Source of the DNA: Opitutaceae bacterium
GTDB lineage: Bacteria > Verrucomicrobiota > Verrucomicrobiia > Opitutales > Opitutaceae
Assembly: GCA_003151515.1 (NCBI GenBank)
Contig: PLXS01000030.1
Span: forward strand, 15,757-79,756
Direction: 5' to 3'
Length of the DNA stretch: 64,000 nt
The notes under the pieces were generated by a model. It worked only from the letters and a program-made list of their open reading frames with translations, did not search any database and had not been told where the DNA came from. Position 1 is the first letter of the stretch; each line of letters starts with the position of its first letter. This document shows, piece after piece, positions 34,895 to 43,415 of the stretch. The translations under genes and the position numbers were made by a program.

Positions 34895-34902
34895 AACGGA
34901 TT
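34895..34902. repeat. Target site duplication, right copy
   Basis: AACGGATT, identical to 33892-33899. Confidence 0.9.
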
Positions 34903-34956
34903 TGCCCCGGAGGCGGCCGGGCGGGAGGCTCCGGCACCCCCCTTGGGGGGACCGCC

Positions 34957-35610
34957 ATGGACGCCTCAGCCGTGATCTCCCGCCTGCGCTCGCTCGGAAG
35001 CAGCCGCAACGTCGCCGGCCAGCGCCGCTTCGGCATCACCCCCCGGACGCTCCATCTGGGGGTGCCCATTCCCGAGCTGCGCCGCATCGCCCGCTCCCAC
35101 CCCAACGACCACCCCCTGGCCCTCGCCCTCTGGTCGGCCAACATCCACGAGGCCAGGATACTTGCGGCCTACGTGGACGACCCCGCGCTCGTCACGGAGC
35201 GCCAGATGGACGCCTGGGCCCGCGGATTCGACTCGTGGGACGTCTGCGACCAGGTGTGCTCGAACCTGTTCGACCGCACGCCCCACGCCGTCGCAAGGGC
35301 GGCGGCCTGGAGCGCGAGGCGCCCCGAGTTCGTCAAGCGCGCCGGCTTCGCCATGATGGCCTGCCTCGCCGTCCACCGGAGGGACCTTCCGGACCGGGTC
35401 TTCCTTGGGTTCCTGCCGATCATCCGGCGGGAGGCGCATGACGGGCGAAACTTCGTCATGAAGGCGGCCAACTGGGCGCTTAGGCAGATTGGCAAGCGCA
35501 ACGGCCGGCTGCGCAGGGCGGCCGTGGCCGAGGCCCTCCGGATCGCCCGGCTGGGCGCCCCGTCCGCCCGCTGGATAGCCTCGGACGCCCTCCGGGAGCT
35601 CGGAAAATGA
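34957..35610 (+). CDS. AlkD-like DNA alkylation repair protein (HEAT repeat)
   Basis: 217 residues, all-helical HEAT-like fold. Family motifs: FGITPRTLHLGVPIPELRRIAR, then DSWDVCDQVCSNLFDRTP (conserved Trp-Asp), FVKRAGFAMMACLAVHR, and NFVMKAANWALRQIGKRN. AlkD-type glycosylases remove N3- and N7-alkylpurines without base flipping. Whether this member is an active glycosylase or a divergent relative is not certain from sequence. The IS element ends 62 bp upstream, so its expression may be altered. Confidence 0.85.
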   Translation: MDASAVISRLRSLGSSRNVAGQRRFGITPRTLHLGVPIPELRRIARSHPNDHPLALALWSANIHEARILAAYVDDPALVTERQMDAWARGFDSWDVCDQVCSNLFDRTPHAVARAAAWSARRPEFVKRAGFAMMACLAVHRRDLPDRVFLGFLPIIRREAHDGRNFVMKAANWALRQIGKRNGRLRRAAVAEALRIARLGAPSARWIASDALRELGK

Positions 35611-35665
35611 CGGCGGCAAGCCAATTCTGATCGCAACCCGCGCCGCGGTCGCTTTGCTCCAATAC

Positions 35666-37051
35666 ATGGGATTCTTTGACCGATTCGCCGGCAAGCAGCC
35701 CACTCCCGCCGCAGGTGACGCGGGCGCGACCCCGCCCGCGGGCCCCGCCGAGCCCTCCGTGTCGGGCGTGGCGCCGCGGCTCGTCGCCGCGCGGGAGAGG
35801 CTCGACGCCAAGGACCTTGCGGGGGCCCTGGCCATCTATGAGGAGGTTCTCTCGGTCGCGGGGGACCGCGCCGACGTCCTCGTCATCGTCTCGGGGGACC
35901 TCGGCTCGACGGGGAACATATCCCAGATCATCGAGCTTGTGGCCCCGCGCTACGACGCCCGCCGCCACGGACCCGCGACGGGGATCAACCTCATCCAGGC
36001 CTACCTGGCGGTGCGCGACTCGGATGCGGCGCGCCACGTCCTTGACATCCTCTTCTCCCTCGAGAAACCCGAGCTGCAGGAGCGCCTGAACGGATTCTCG
36101 AACGCCATCGCGGAGCTGATCCAGCACGGCGACGTGCAGGGGATCCCGGCCGCTCCGGCCTTTGCGGGCGCCCAGGGCGATGACGGGGCCAAGAGGCAGG
36201 CCGGCATCGCCCTCGTCACGATCAGCAGGCCCATCTGGTCATACGGCCTCGAGGCGTTCCCTGACGTGCTGCCCAAGAAGGAGGGCAAGCTGCGCCGGGT
36301 CGCCTTCGCGCAGCTCGCCCTACCCGGCGCCTACGGCGACATCGCCGCGGCGATGAGGCAGCCCGAGGACGAGCTCGGCCGATTCTCCCGCGGGATCCCC
36401 CTTTGGCTCGCCGAGACGTTCTTCTTTTCGCCGCTCTATTCGTCCGTCGCGGCGCTCGGCAACTACAACGAGTCGGACGGCTCCAGGCGTCCGGTCATAT
36501 TCCCGGCGGAATGGACGGTCGAGAACCTGAAGAAGCTCGTGGAGACCACGGCGGACGGGCTCGACTACATCTTCACCGGAACGCTCAAGCGCGAGGGCGA
36601 GGAGTTCGTCCTCGGCCTGCGGGTCTGGGAGGTGAAGAAGTTCCGCGAGCGCAAGCAGATCACCGCCCGCTGGACCGCGGCCACGGCCGACTCGGAGCTG
36701 ACGAAGCTGCACGAGTACGTCAGGGCGTTCATGGAATGGTCGCCCTACCCGGCCGGCGCGGCGTTGCCCTATTCCGCCCCGCCGTCGCCGGTCGCCTGGA
36801 TCGACGCCCTCGCCGCGCTGCTCGGCCTGTTCCTGGTCGATAAGGGCCTCCTTCCCAAGGAGCAGCTTCCCGGCCTTTCGAGCGTGTTCGACGCGTTCGC
36901 GCCGCACGCATTCAGCCCGCCCTCGTCCTCCCTCGCCTGGATCATGCTTCGCTCGAGGGCCGCGTCGCTCGGGCTCCAGCCGAGCCTGGCCGAGGTTCTC
37001 CTGAGCTCCCACCCCGCCGTCGCGCGGGCGCGCACCCTCATCGCCTCCTGA
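35666..37051 (+). CDS. Protein of unknown function, TPR-like N-terminus
   Basis: 461 residues from the ATG at 35666 (MGFFDRFAGKQ); a TTG four codons earlier is an alternative. A Pro/Ala-rich linker is followed by a helical repeat-like part (LDAKDLAGALAIYEEVLSVAGDRADVL; GINLIQAYLAVRDSDAARHVLDILF) resembling TPR units. The middle region (TVENLKKLVETTADGLDYIFTGTL, LGLRVWEVKKFRERKQI) looks like a compact alpha/beta domain. No signal peptide or membrane helix. I do not recognise a family. The good codon pattern and lack of stops in GC-rich DNA support a real gene. Confidence 0.75.
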   Translation: MGFFDRFAGKQPTPAAGDAGATPPAGPAEPSVSGVAPRLVAARERLDAKDLAGALAIYEEVLSVAGDRADVLVIVSGDLGSTGNISQIIELVAPRYDARRHGPATGINLIQAYLAVRDSDAARHVLDILFSLEKPELQERLNGFSNAIAELIQHGDVQGIPAAPAFAGAQGDDGAKRQAGIALVTISRPIWSYGLEAFPDVLPKKEGKLRRVAFAQLALPGAYGDIAAAMRQPEDELGRFSRGIPLWLAETFFFSPLYSSVAALGNYNESDGSRRPVIFPAEWTVENLKKLVETTADGLDYIFTGTLKREGEEFVLGLRVWEVKKFRERKQITARWTAATADSELTKLHEYVRAFMEWSPYPAGAALPYSAPPSPVAWIDALAALLGLFLVDKGLLPKEQLPGLSSVFDAFAPHAFSPPSSSLAWIMLRSRAASLGLQPSLAEVLLSSHPAVARARTLIAS

Positions 37052-37082
37052 AGGGGCGGGGCCGAGATCTGGACCGGCCGGC

Positions 37083-38144
37083 ATGCACCGTCTCACCACC
37101 GACCTTCGCATCCGTGCGACCAGGCCCATTCCGGCCCCCTCGGTGATCGAGGGGGAGTACCCCCTTGACGACGCGGGCGCCGCCCGCATCGCGGCGTCCC
37201 GAAGGGACATCGCCGCGATCATGGCGGGGCGCGACGAGCGCGTCTTCGTCGTCGTCGGCCCGTGCTCGATTCACGACGTCGCAGCCGCCGAGGAGTACGC
37301 AGCGCTCCTCAAGGCCGCCGCGGACAGGCACGCGGGCAGGCTCGTCGTCGCCATGCGCGTGTACTTCGAGAAGCCGCGCACAGTCGTAGGCTGGAAGGGC
37401 CTGATCAACGACCCGGACCTGGACGAGACCTTCCAGACGGCCAAGGGCCTGCGCCTCGCCAGGAAGCTCATGTCGGATGTAACGGCGATGGGCCTCGCCA
37501 TCGCGACGGAGTTCCTGGACGCCACGCTCGGCCAGTACTACGCGGACCTCGTGAGCTGGGGGGCGATCGGCGCGCGCACCGTGGAGAGCCAGATCCACCG
37601 CGAGCTCGCGTCGGGGCTCTCGATGCCGGTCGGCTTCAAGAACCGGACGGACGGCGACGTCAAGGTGGCGGTCGACGCCGTCCGGTCGGCGCGCCACCCG
37701 CACTGGTTTCCGTCGCTTTCCCGCGACGGGTCGCCCGCCTGCCTCCAGACGACGGGCAACGAGGACACCCACATCGTGCTGCGCGGGGGCGGCCCCGGCG
37801 GGGGCAACTACTCGGCCCAGGCCGTCCGCGCCGCGGTCGAGTCCCTGGCGGCGTGCGCGCTGCCGCCATTCGTCATGGTGGACTGCAGCCACGCGAACAG
37901 CGGGAAGGATCCGGAGCGCCAGGTCGCCGTGGCGGCCGATCTCGCCTCGCGCATTGCGGCCGGCGAACGCTCCGTCGCCGCCGTCATGATCGAGAGCAAC
38001 CTTGTCGGCGGATCTCAGGACTACAAGGCTCGCCCCCTGGTGTACGGCAGGAGCGTGACGGACCCGTGCCTGTCCTGGGAGAAGACGGCACCCGTGCTCT
38101 CCGCCCTCGCGGACGCCGTCGACCTGCGCCGGTCGCGGGCCTAA
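37083..38144 (+). CDS. aroG: 3-deoxy-7-phosphoheptulonate synthase, class I (AroFGH type)
   Basis: Condenses phosphoenolpyruvate and erythrose 4-phosphate to DAHP, the first step of the shikimate pathway. 353 residues, the length of E. coli AroG/F/H. Motifs: VVVGPCSIHD, VAMRVYFEKPRTVVGWKGLINDP, ATEFLDATLGQYYADLVSWGAIGARTVESQ, SMPVGFKNRTDG, VMVDCSHANSGKD, VMIESNLVGGSQ, SVTDPCLSWE with the metal ligands Cys, His, Glu and Asp. Which aromatic amino acid inhibits it cannot be told, so the symbol is approximate. Confidence 0.95.
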   Translation: MHRLTTDLRIRATRPIPAPSVIEGEYPLDDAGAARIAASRRDIAAIMAGRDERVFVVVGPCSIHDVAAAEEYAALLKAAADRHAGRLVVAMRVYFEKPRTVVGWKGLINDPDLDETFQTAKGLRLARKLMSDVTAMGLAIATEFLDATLGQYYADLVSWGAIGARTVESQIHRELASGLSMPVGFKNRTDGDVKVAVDAVRSARHPHWFPSLSRDGSPACLQTTGNEDTHIVLRGGGPGGGNYSAQAVRAAVESLAACALPPFVMVDCSHANSGKDPERQVAVAADLASRIAAGERSVAAVMIESNLVGGSQDYKARPLVYGRSVTDPCLSWEKTAPVLSALADAVDLRRSRA

Positions 38145-38159
38145 AAAGGGCCCGCGCTT

Positions 38160-39791
38160 TCAGGCGGCCGGGGGCACGCCGGGGGCTGCTGGCGGGGCCT
38201 CCTGGGCGGCGGGCGGCGGGGCAGGCGCCTGCTGCGCCTGCGCGGCGGGCTCCCCTTCCGGCTCGTCCTTCTTCTTCGGCCGCCCCTTGCGGTGCCTGCC
38301 AGAGTGCTCCCCGTCTCCCGAAGCGTACTTGGAGACCTTGGCGTTGAGCCAGAGCTCCCCCTTGCTGTTGCGGTTGAGCCAGAAGATCTCCCCGGCATGC
38401 TCGACGAAGACGGGCTTCTCCCGGGCCTTCTCCGGGATGTGCAGGCCGCAGGCCGAGAGGGCCCCCAGGAGCTCCTCGGGCGACTTGCCGAGCTCCGAGG
38501 CCAGGCGCTCGATAGTGGCCGCAACGCCCCCGGTCCTCGTCTCCCTGAGGAGCAGCCGCACCGCGGCCAGCACGTTTCCAGGCACCGGTGCGTTCGGATC
38601 GGCGGGGGCCGGCTCGGCCGACGGCGCAGGCTGGGCCCCGGCGGCCTCCTCCGCGCGCTTCTCGCGGGCGTTGATCCAGGTGGCCCCGCGGCTGTCCTTG
38701 CTCAGCCACCAGGATTCCTCGCCGACCTGCGCGAACACCGGCGGCTCGCCGGGCGCCGCGGCTGCGGAAAGGCCCATGGCCGTGAAAGCGTCGATGAGCG
38801 CGGCCTCGCTGCACTTGAGGGCGCGGGACAGGAAGCTCATGCTGCCCGAGCCGCCGGGCTCGTGGCGGTTGCGCCTCATCAGGGGGCGGATGCGCTCAAG
38901 GAGCGCCGGCCCCTCAGGGAGCGGGCCCGCCGGGGCCGAAGGCTCCTGCCCGACCCCGTGCTTCCTTTGCCTCTTCTCCTCGGCCTGGCCCCCGGGCTCC
39001 TCGGGCTTCGCGGCCTCCTCGGGTTTCGCGGCCTCCTCGGCCCTGACCGGCGCCGCCCTGACGGTGCGGAACACCGGGCGGGTCTTCTCCTTCGTGTTGA
39101 CCCAGAGCTCCCCGCGTCGGTTCACGTTCACCCAGTAGAGGTCCCCGTCGTAGTCGACGTACTTGATCTCAGCGTCCTCGTCCTCGGGAATCTCGAGACC
39201 GCATTCCTTGAGGGCGCCGATGACCTCGGCCTCCGAGAGGTCCCACTTCTTGGCGAGGTAGTCCACCCCCGCCGAGTAGCCCGGGCCCCTCTGGTTCCTG
39301 CGAAGGTGCGGGCGCATCGCCTCGAAGAAGGTCGGAAGCGCATCCTCGTCTCCGAGTTTGTCCCAGTCGTCCTCGGCCGCGTCCGTGTCGGGGGCGTCGG
39401 GGTCCGAGTCCCTCTCGGTGTCGCGCAGGCTCCTGAGGCCGTCGTGCTCGCGGCTGTCGCCCTGGGGCTGCTGGGCTTCGGCCTCGGGTCCGCCTGCCGC
39501 GCCGCCCGCCGCCTGCGCCGCGGTGGCGCTGCGAAACTTCGCCTCGAACTCCTCGCGCAGCTTGTCGGCCTCGACCTTGGCCGCCGCCGCCGCGGCGTCC
39601 CCGAGCGTCCAGTCGCGCTGGGTCGGCCTCCGGGCGAGACCGGAGAAGGCCAGGGGATTGTCCGGCTGCCCCCGAAACTCGATGATCTCCCACTCCTCCG
39701 ACCCGAGTTGATTTAGAAATGACTCCAGGAGCGCGGGCGAGGCGAAGCCTCCCTTGCCGCTCGAGATTACCTTGTATTCCCAGACTGCCAT
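38160..39791 (-). CDS. DUF4177-like protein with three copies of a winged-helix/WLN repeat
   Basis: 543 residues. Residues 1-60 (MAVWEYKVISSG ... LNQLGSEEWEIIEF) resemble DUF4177. A charged linker follows, then a ~82-residue unit occurs three times: 152-236, 297-378 and 406-488. Each has a helix (MRPHLRR / IRPLMRR / VRLLLRE), a winged-helix-like segment (YLAKKWDLSEAEVIGALKECGL; ALKCSEAALIDAFTAMGL; ELGKSPEELLGALSACGL) and a beta-hairpin signature such as YWVNVNRRGELWVNTKEK or FWLNRNSKGELWLNAKVSK. Linkers are Ala/Pro/Glu-rich, and the C-terminus is a Lys-rich then Ala/Pro-rich tail. No catalytic residues recognised; a binding or scaffold role is likely. Convergent with the DAHP synthase gene. 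Confidence 0.75.
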   Translation of the reverse strand: MAVWEYKVISSGKGGFASPALLESFLNQLGSEEWEIIEFRGQPDNPLAFSGLARRPTQRDWTLGDAAAAAAKVEADKLREEFEAKFRSATAAQAAGGAAGGPEAEAQQPQGDSREHDGLRSLRDTERDSDPDAPDTDAAEDDWDKLGDEDALPTFFEAMRPHLRRNQRGPGYSAGVDYLAKKWDLSEAEVIGALKECGLEIPEDEDAEIKYVDYDGDLYWVNVNRRGELWVNTKEKTRPVFRTVRAAPVRAEEAAKPEEAAKPEEPGGQAEEKRQRKHGVGQEPSAPAGPLPEGPALLERIRPLMRRNRHEPGGSGSMSFLSRALKCSEAALIDAFTAMGLSAAAAPGEPPVFAQVGEESWWLSKDSRGATWINAREKRAEEAAGAQPAPSAEPAPADPNAPVPGNVLAAVRLLLRETRTGGVAATIERLASELGKSPEELLGALSACGLHIPEKAREKPVFVEHAGEIFWLNRNSKGELWLNAKVSKYASGDGEHSGRHRKGRPKKKDEPEGEPAAQAQQAPAPPPAAQEAPPAAPGVPPAA

Positions 39792-39919
39792 AATTTGTTG
39801 CGAGGATTAGACATCCTAAATGCGGGTCCCGATGCCGAGACTAATCTTGTACGCAAACTGAGATTCCCGCCACCGGCAGGTTGATTAGTCCCCGTGAAAG
39901 TGCCCAAATCCCGGCCCGC

Positions 39920-40618
39920 ATGCCACGCCTAGACCAGCTCCTTGCCAGCCTTGGCTACGGGTCCCGCCGCGAGGTGCGGGACTGGATCGGGGCGGGCCGG
40001 GTCTCGGTCGGGGGCAGGCCCGCGACGGATCCCGGCGCGCGGGTCGAGCCCGGCTCCGTGCTGGTTGACGGCGGGCCCCTGGACCATCCCGGCGGGCTCC
40101 TCATCCTTCTGAACAAGCCGGCGGGCCTCGTTTGCTCGCACGGCACCGCCGAGGGGCCGAGCGTCTACGGGCTGCTGCCGGAGCGCTGGCGCCGGCGCAA
40201 TCCACCCGTGACCACGGTGGGGCGCCTCGACAAGGAGACGACCGGCCTGCTCCTGCTGACCGACCAGAGCGCCCTCGTCCACCGGCTGACCTCGCCCAGG
40301 CACAAGGTTCCCAAGGCGTACCGCGCCACCCTGGACCGCGAGCCCCCGGCCGAGGCTGAGGAGATTCTTGCAGGGGGCCGCCTCGTGCTCCCGGGGGAGG
40401 GCAAGCCGTGCGCCCCGGCAACGCTTCGACGTTTGGGCCCCCTTGAGATGGAGCTCGTGATCACCGAGGGACGCTTCCATCAGGTGCGCCGGATGTTTGG
40501 CGCCCTTGGGTGCGTGGTTCTAGGCCTCCACCGCGTGCGATTCGGCGACCTGGAGCTTGGAAGTCTCTTTGTCGGAGAATGGATGGAATTATCCATCAAT
40601 ACCTTCGACAAGACGTAG
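39920..40618 (+). CDS. rsuA: Small-subunit rRNA pseudouridine synthase, RsuA family
   Basis: Converts uridine to pseudouridine in rRNA (U516 of 16S in E. coli RsuA). 232 residues from the ATG at 39920. S4 RNA-binding domain (RLDQLLASLGYGSRREVRDWIGAGRVSVGG), then LLILLNKPAGLVCS, catalytic motif GRLDKETTGLLLLT with the nucleophilic Asp, and KAYRATLD, RFHQVRRMFGALG. The closely related RluB/E/F enzymes are possible alternatives, but the short length fits RsuA. A start 13 codons earlier is open but gives an unnatural leader. Confidence 0.9.
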   Translation: MPRLDQLLASLGYGSRREVRDWIGAGRVSVGGRPATDPGARVEPGSVLVDGGPLDHPGGLLILLNKPAGLVCSHGTAEGPSVYGLLPERWRRRNPPVTTVGRLDKETTGLLLLTDQSALVHRLTSPRHKVPKAYRATLDREPPAEAEEILAGGRLVLPGEGKPCAPATLRRLGPLEMELVITEGRFHQVRRMFGALGCVVLGLHRVRFGDLELGSLFVGEWMELSINTFDKT

Positions 40619-40719
40619 GCCCAGGAATGTCGGGGCGGCCGGTACGGGAGGCCTGTGACAAAATCGGCGGGCGGCGCTTGCAATCCAAGATGATTAGCTG
40701 CCTAATTACCCCTTTATTC

Positions 40720-41814
40720 ATGACGACCAAAGTCCATTTCAAGGGCGCCGATGTACCCGTGGAGGCGCCAACATCCGCGTCCAGGGCACCCTCGCGCAAG
40801 GCCGCAATCGGAGTCCTCGCCGCCGTCGTTCTGGCCGTCGGCGCATTCTACGGGATAAGGCGCGGGCAGTACTTCATGGTCCACGAGGAGACCGATGACG
40901 CGCAGGTCGAGGGCCACATCAGCCCCGTCCTGCCGAGGGTCTCGGGCTACGTCGCCAAGGTGCTTGCCGACGACAACGAGAGGGTCGGCGCCGGCCAGGC
41001 CCTCGTCGAGATCGACCCGAGGGAGCTCGACCTGAGGGTCGCGGCGGCGCAGGCCGCGCTTCGCAATTCGGCCGCCGAGCGCGCGACCGCGGACGCGTCC
41101 CTCGCCAGCGCAAAGGCGGCCGCGGCCACGGCCGCCGCGAACGTCCAGACGGCCCTCGTGCGCCAGCGCAAGGCGGCGCGCGACCTCGAGCGCGACGCAA
41201 GGCTTTTCAGCACGGGCGCCATCACGGACAGCCAGCTCAGCGACACCCAGGCGGCCGCGGACACCGCGGCCGCGGTGCTTGAGTCGACGCGCCGCGAGGC
41301 GGAGGCCTCCGACGCGGCGGTCGGCGTCGCCGCGGCCAGGGTGGCCGCGGCGCAGACAAACATCGCCGAGCGCTCATCGGACCTCGACCTTGCGAGGCTG
41401 CAGCGCTCCTACGCCACGGTGACCGCGCCCATCGCGGGACTCGTTTCCCGCAAGAGCGTGGAGCCCGGCCAGTATGTCCAGGCGGGCCAGACCCTCGTTT
41501 CGATCGCCTCGGAGACCGACGTGTGGGTCGTCGCGAACTTCAAGGAGACCCAGATGGCCCGCATGAGGCCCGGCCAGCAGGTCGAGTTCGAGGCCGACAA
41601 CTACCGCGGGTACGCCTTCCACGGGAAGGTCGATTCCATCTCCGGGGCGACCGGCGCGCGCTTCGCGCTCCTGCCCCCCGACAATTCGACCGGGAACTTC
41701 GTCAAGGTCACCCAGCGCATCCCGGTCAAGATCGTGCTCACGCAGGCGCCCGACGCCGACCACCCGCTTCGCCCCGGGGTGAGCGTCGACGCCATCGTCA
41801 GCGTCGCCGAGTAG
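40720..41814 (+). CDS. emrA: Efflux periplasmic adaptor, EmrA/HlyD family
   Basis: Bridges the EmrB-type transporter to the TolC-like channel encoded downstream. 364 residues. Short cytoplasmic N-terminus, one membrane helix (IGVLAAVVLAVGAFYGI), then the EmrA signature ETDDAQVEGHISPVLPRVSGYVAKVLADDN. Barrel-sandwich motif, long Ala-rich coiled-coil hairpin (about residues 95-235), and YATVTAPIAGLVSRKSVEPGQYV. Starts MTTKVHF; no clear ribosome site, and an ATG at 40690 is an alternative. First gene of emrA-emrB-tolC (28 bp and 10 bp gaps). Confidence 0.93.
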   Translation: MTTKVHFKGADVPVEAPTSASRAPSRKAAIGVLAAVVLAVGAFYGIRRGQYFMVHEETDDAQVEGHISPVLPRVSGYVAKVLADDNERVGAGQALVEIDPRELDLRVAAAQAALRNSAAERATADASLASAKAAAATAAANVQTALVRQRKAARDLERDARLFSTGAITDSQLSDTQAAADTAAAVLESTRREAEASDAAVGVAAARVAAAQTNIAERSSDLDLARLQRSYATVTAPIAGLVSRKSVEPGQYVQAGQTLVSIASETDVWVVANFKETQMARMRPGQQVEFEADNYRGYAFHGKVDSISGATGARFALLPPDNSTGNFVKVTQRIPVKIVLTQAPDADHPLRPGVSVDAIVSVAE

Positions 41815-41842
41815 CGCGCCGGCGACCCGCCGCCCCTCCTCC

Positions 41843-43405
41843 ATGGCCGAGCACGGACTGCGCAAGCTAGTGATCACCTTCACGGTGATCACCGCGGCGA
41901 TCATCGAGCTGATCGACACGTCGATCGTGAACGTGGCGCTCAACGACATGAGCGGGAACCTCGGCGCGACGCTCGAGGACGTGGCCTGGGTCATCACCTC
42001 CTACGCGATCGCCAACGTGATCATCATCCCGATGACGAGCTTCCTGGCCGCCCGCTTCGGCAGGAGGAACTACTACATCGGCTCCATTCTCCTCTTCACG
42101 GCGGCCTCGGTCGCCTGCGGCAACGCGCACAGCATCTGGGAGCTCGTCTCGTTCCGCTTCATCCAGGGCCTCGGGGGCGGCGCGCTCCTGTCAACCTCCC
42201 AGGCCATCCTCTTCGAGACCTTCTCCGTGGCGCAGCGCGGCTTCGCGGCTTCTCTCTTCGCGGTCGGCATCTTCGTCGGGCCGACGATGGGCCCGACGCT
42301 CGGGGGGTGGATCATCGACCAGTATTCCTGGCCGTGGATATTCTACATCAACCTGCCGATCGGCCTGCTGGCCGCGTTCCTGTCGTACCTCTACGTGAAG
42401 GAGCCCGCCCACGCGAGGAGCGCCGAGACGATCGACTGGCTTGGCATCGCGCTGCTCGTCGCGGGCCTGGGCGCGCTCCAGACGGTCCTCGAGCGAGGCG
42501 AGACCGAGGACTGGTTCTCGACGCGCTACATCGTCGCCCTGACCGCGGTGGCCGCCTCCTCCCTCCTTCTGTTCGTCGTCAGAGAGCTCACGACCGAGCA
42601 TCCCGTCGTGGACCTGCGCGTGCTAAGGAGCGGCAAGCTGGCCATCGCGGCCTGCCTCACGTTCGTGCTGGGGTTCGCCCTCTTCGCGACGGTCTTTATC
42701 GTCCCGGTATACACGCAGCGCCTGCTCGGCTACACGGCCCTGGAGACCGGCAAGCTTTTCATCCCGGGCGCGGTGGTCGCGGTGGTGTTCCTGCCGATGA
42801 TGGGGCGCCTCCTCGTCAAGGGGTTCCCTCCGCAGGTGATGGTCGTCGCGGGCTTCGCCATTGTGGCCCTCTTCGCGCTGCAGCTTTCCGGGCTGGACCT
42901 GGAGGCCCAGTCGGGAAACTTCTTCTGGCCCATCATCCTGCGCGCCATCGGCCTTAGTCTCATCACGATCCCGCTCACGCAGCTGGCCGTGTCCGGGCTG
43001 CATCCCCACGACATCCCCCAGGGCGTCGCGCTCAACAACATGATGCGCCAGATGGGCGGCTCCTTCGGCGTGGCGTTCATAAACACCTTCCTGGACCACC
43101 GCTACGCGGCGCACAGGATGAGCCTCGTCACCCGGCTCGTGCCCGGGGATGCGGCGACCGACGGGAGGATCGCGGCGCTCACCCGCGCGATGCTCGCCCA
43201 CGGCTCCAGTGCCTGGGAGGCGCCCAGGCGCGCCATGGGGCTCCTGGACCTGGTCGTCCAGCGCCAGGCGGGCCTTCTCAGTTATCTCGACGCCTTTCGT
43301 TTTGTCGGGTTCCTTTCCCTTGTGTGCGCCCCCCTGATCCTGTTCGTCGGGCGCACCCGCCCGCTATCAAAGACCGCGCTCGCAGCGACCGCCGACTCCC
43401 ACTGA
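41843..43405 (+). CDS. emrB: MFS multidrug transporter, EmrB/QacA (DHA2, 14 TM) family
   Basis: Drug:proton antiporter of the inner membrane. 520 residues with 14 predicted helices. Motif D1 near the start: IELIDTSIVNVALNDMSGNLGATLEDVAWVITSY. Motif A: FLAARFGRRNYY. Motif C-like: GIFVGPTMGPTLGGWI. C-terminal half: VALNNMMRQMGGSFGVAFINTFLDHR. Works with the adaptor and TolC homolog on either side. Substrates unknown; no regulator gene is adjacent. Confidence 0.95.
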   Translation: MAEHGLRKLVITFTVITAAIIELIDTSIVNVALNDMSGNLGATLEDVAWVITSYAIANVIIIPMTSFLAARFGRRNYYIGSILLFTAASVACGNAHSIWELVSFRFIQGLGGGALLSTSQAILFETFSVAQRGFAASLFAVGIFVGPTMGPTLGGWIIDQYSWPWIFYINLPIGLLAAFLSYLYVKEPAHARSAETIDWLGIALLVAGLGALQTVLERGETEDWFSTRYIVALTAVAASSLLLFVVRELTTEHPVVDLRVLRSGKLAIAACLTFVLGFALFATVFIVPVYTQRLLGYTALETGKLFIPGAVVAVVFLPMMGRLLVKGFPPQVMVVAGFAIVALFALQLSGLDLEAQSGNFFWPIILRAIGLSLITIPLTQLAVSGLHPHDIPQGVALNNMMRQMGGSFGVAFINTFLDHRYAAHRMSLVTRLVPGDAATDGRIAALTRAMLAHGSSAWEAPRRAMGLLDLVVQRQAGLLSYLDAFRFVGFLSLVCAPLILFVGRTRPLSKTALAATADSH

Positions 43406-43415
43406 TCCCGCACGC

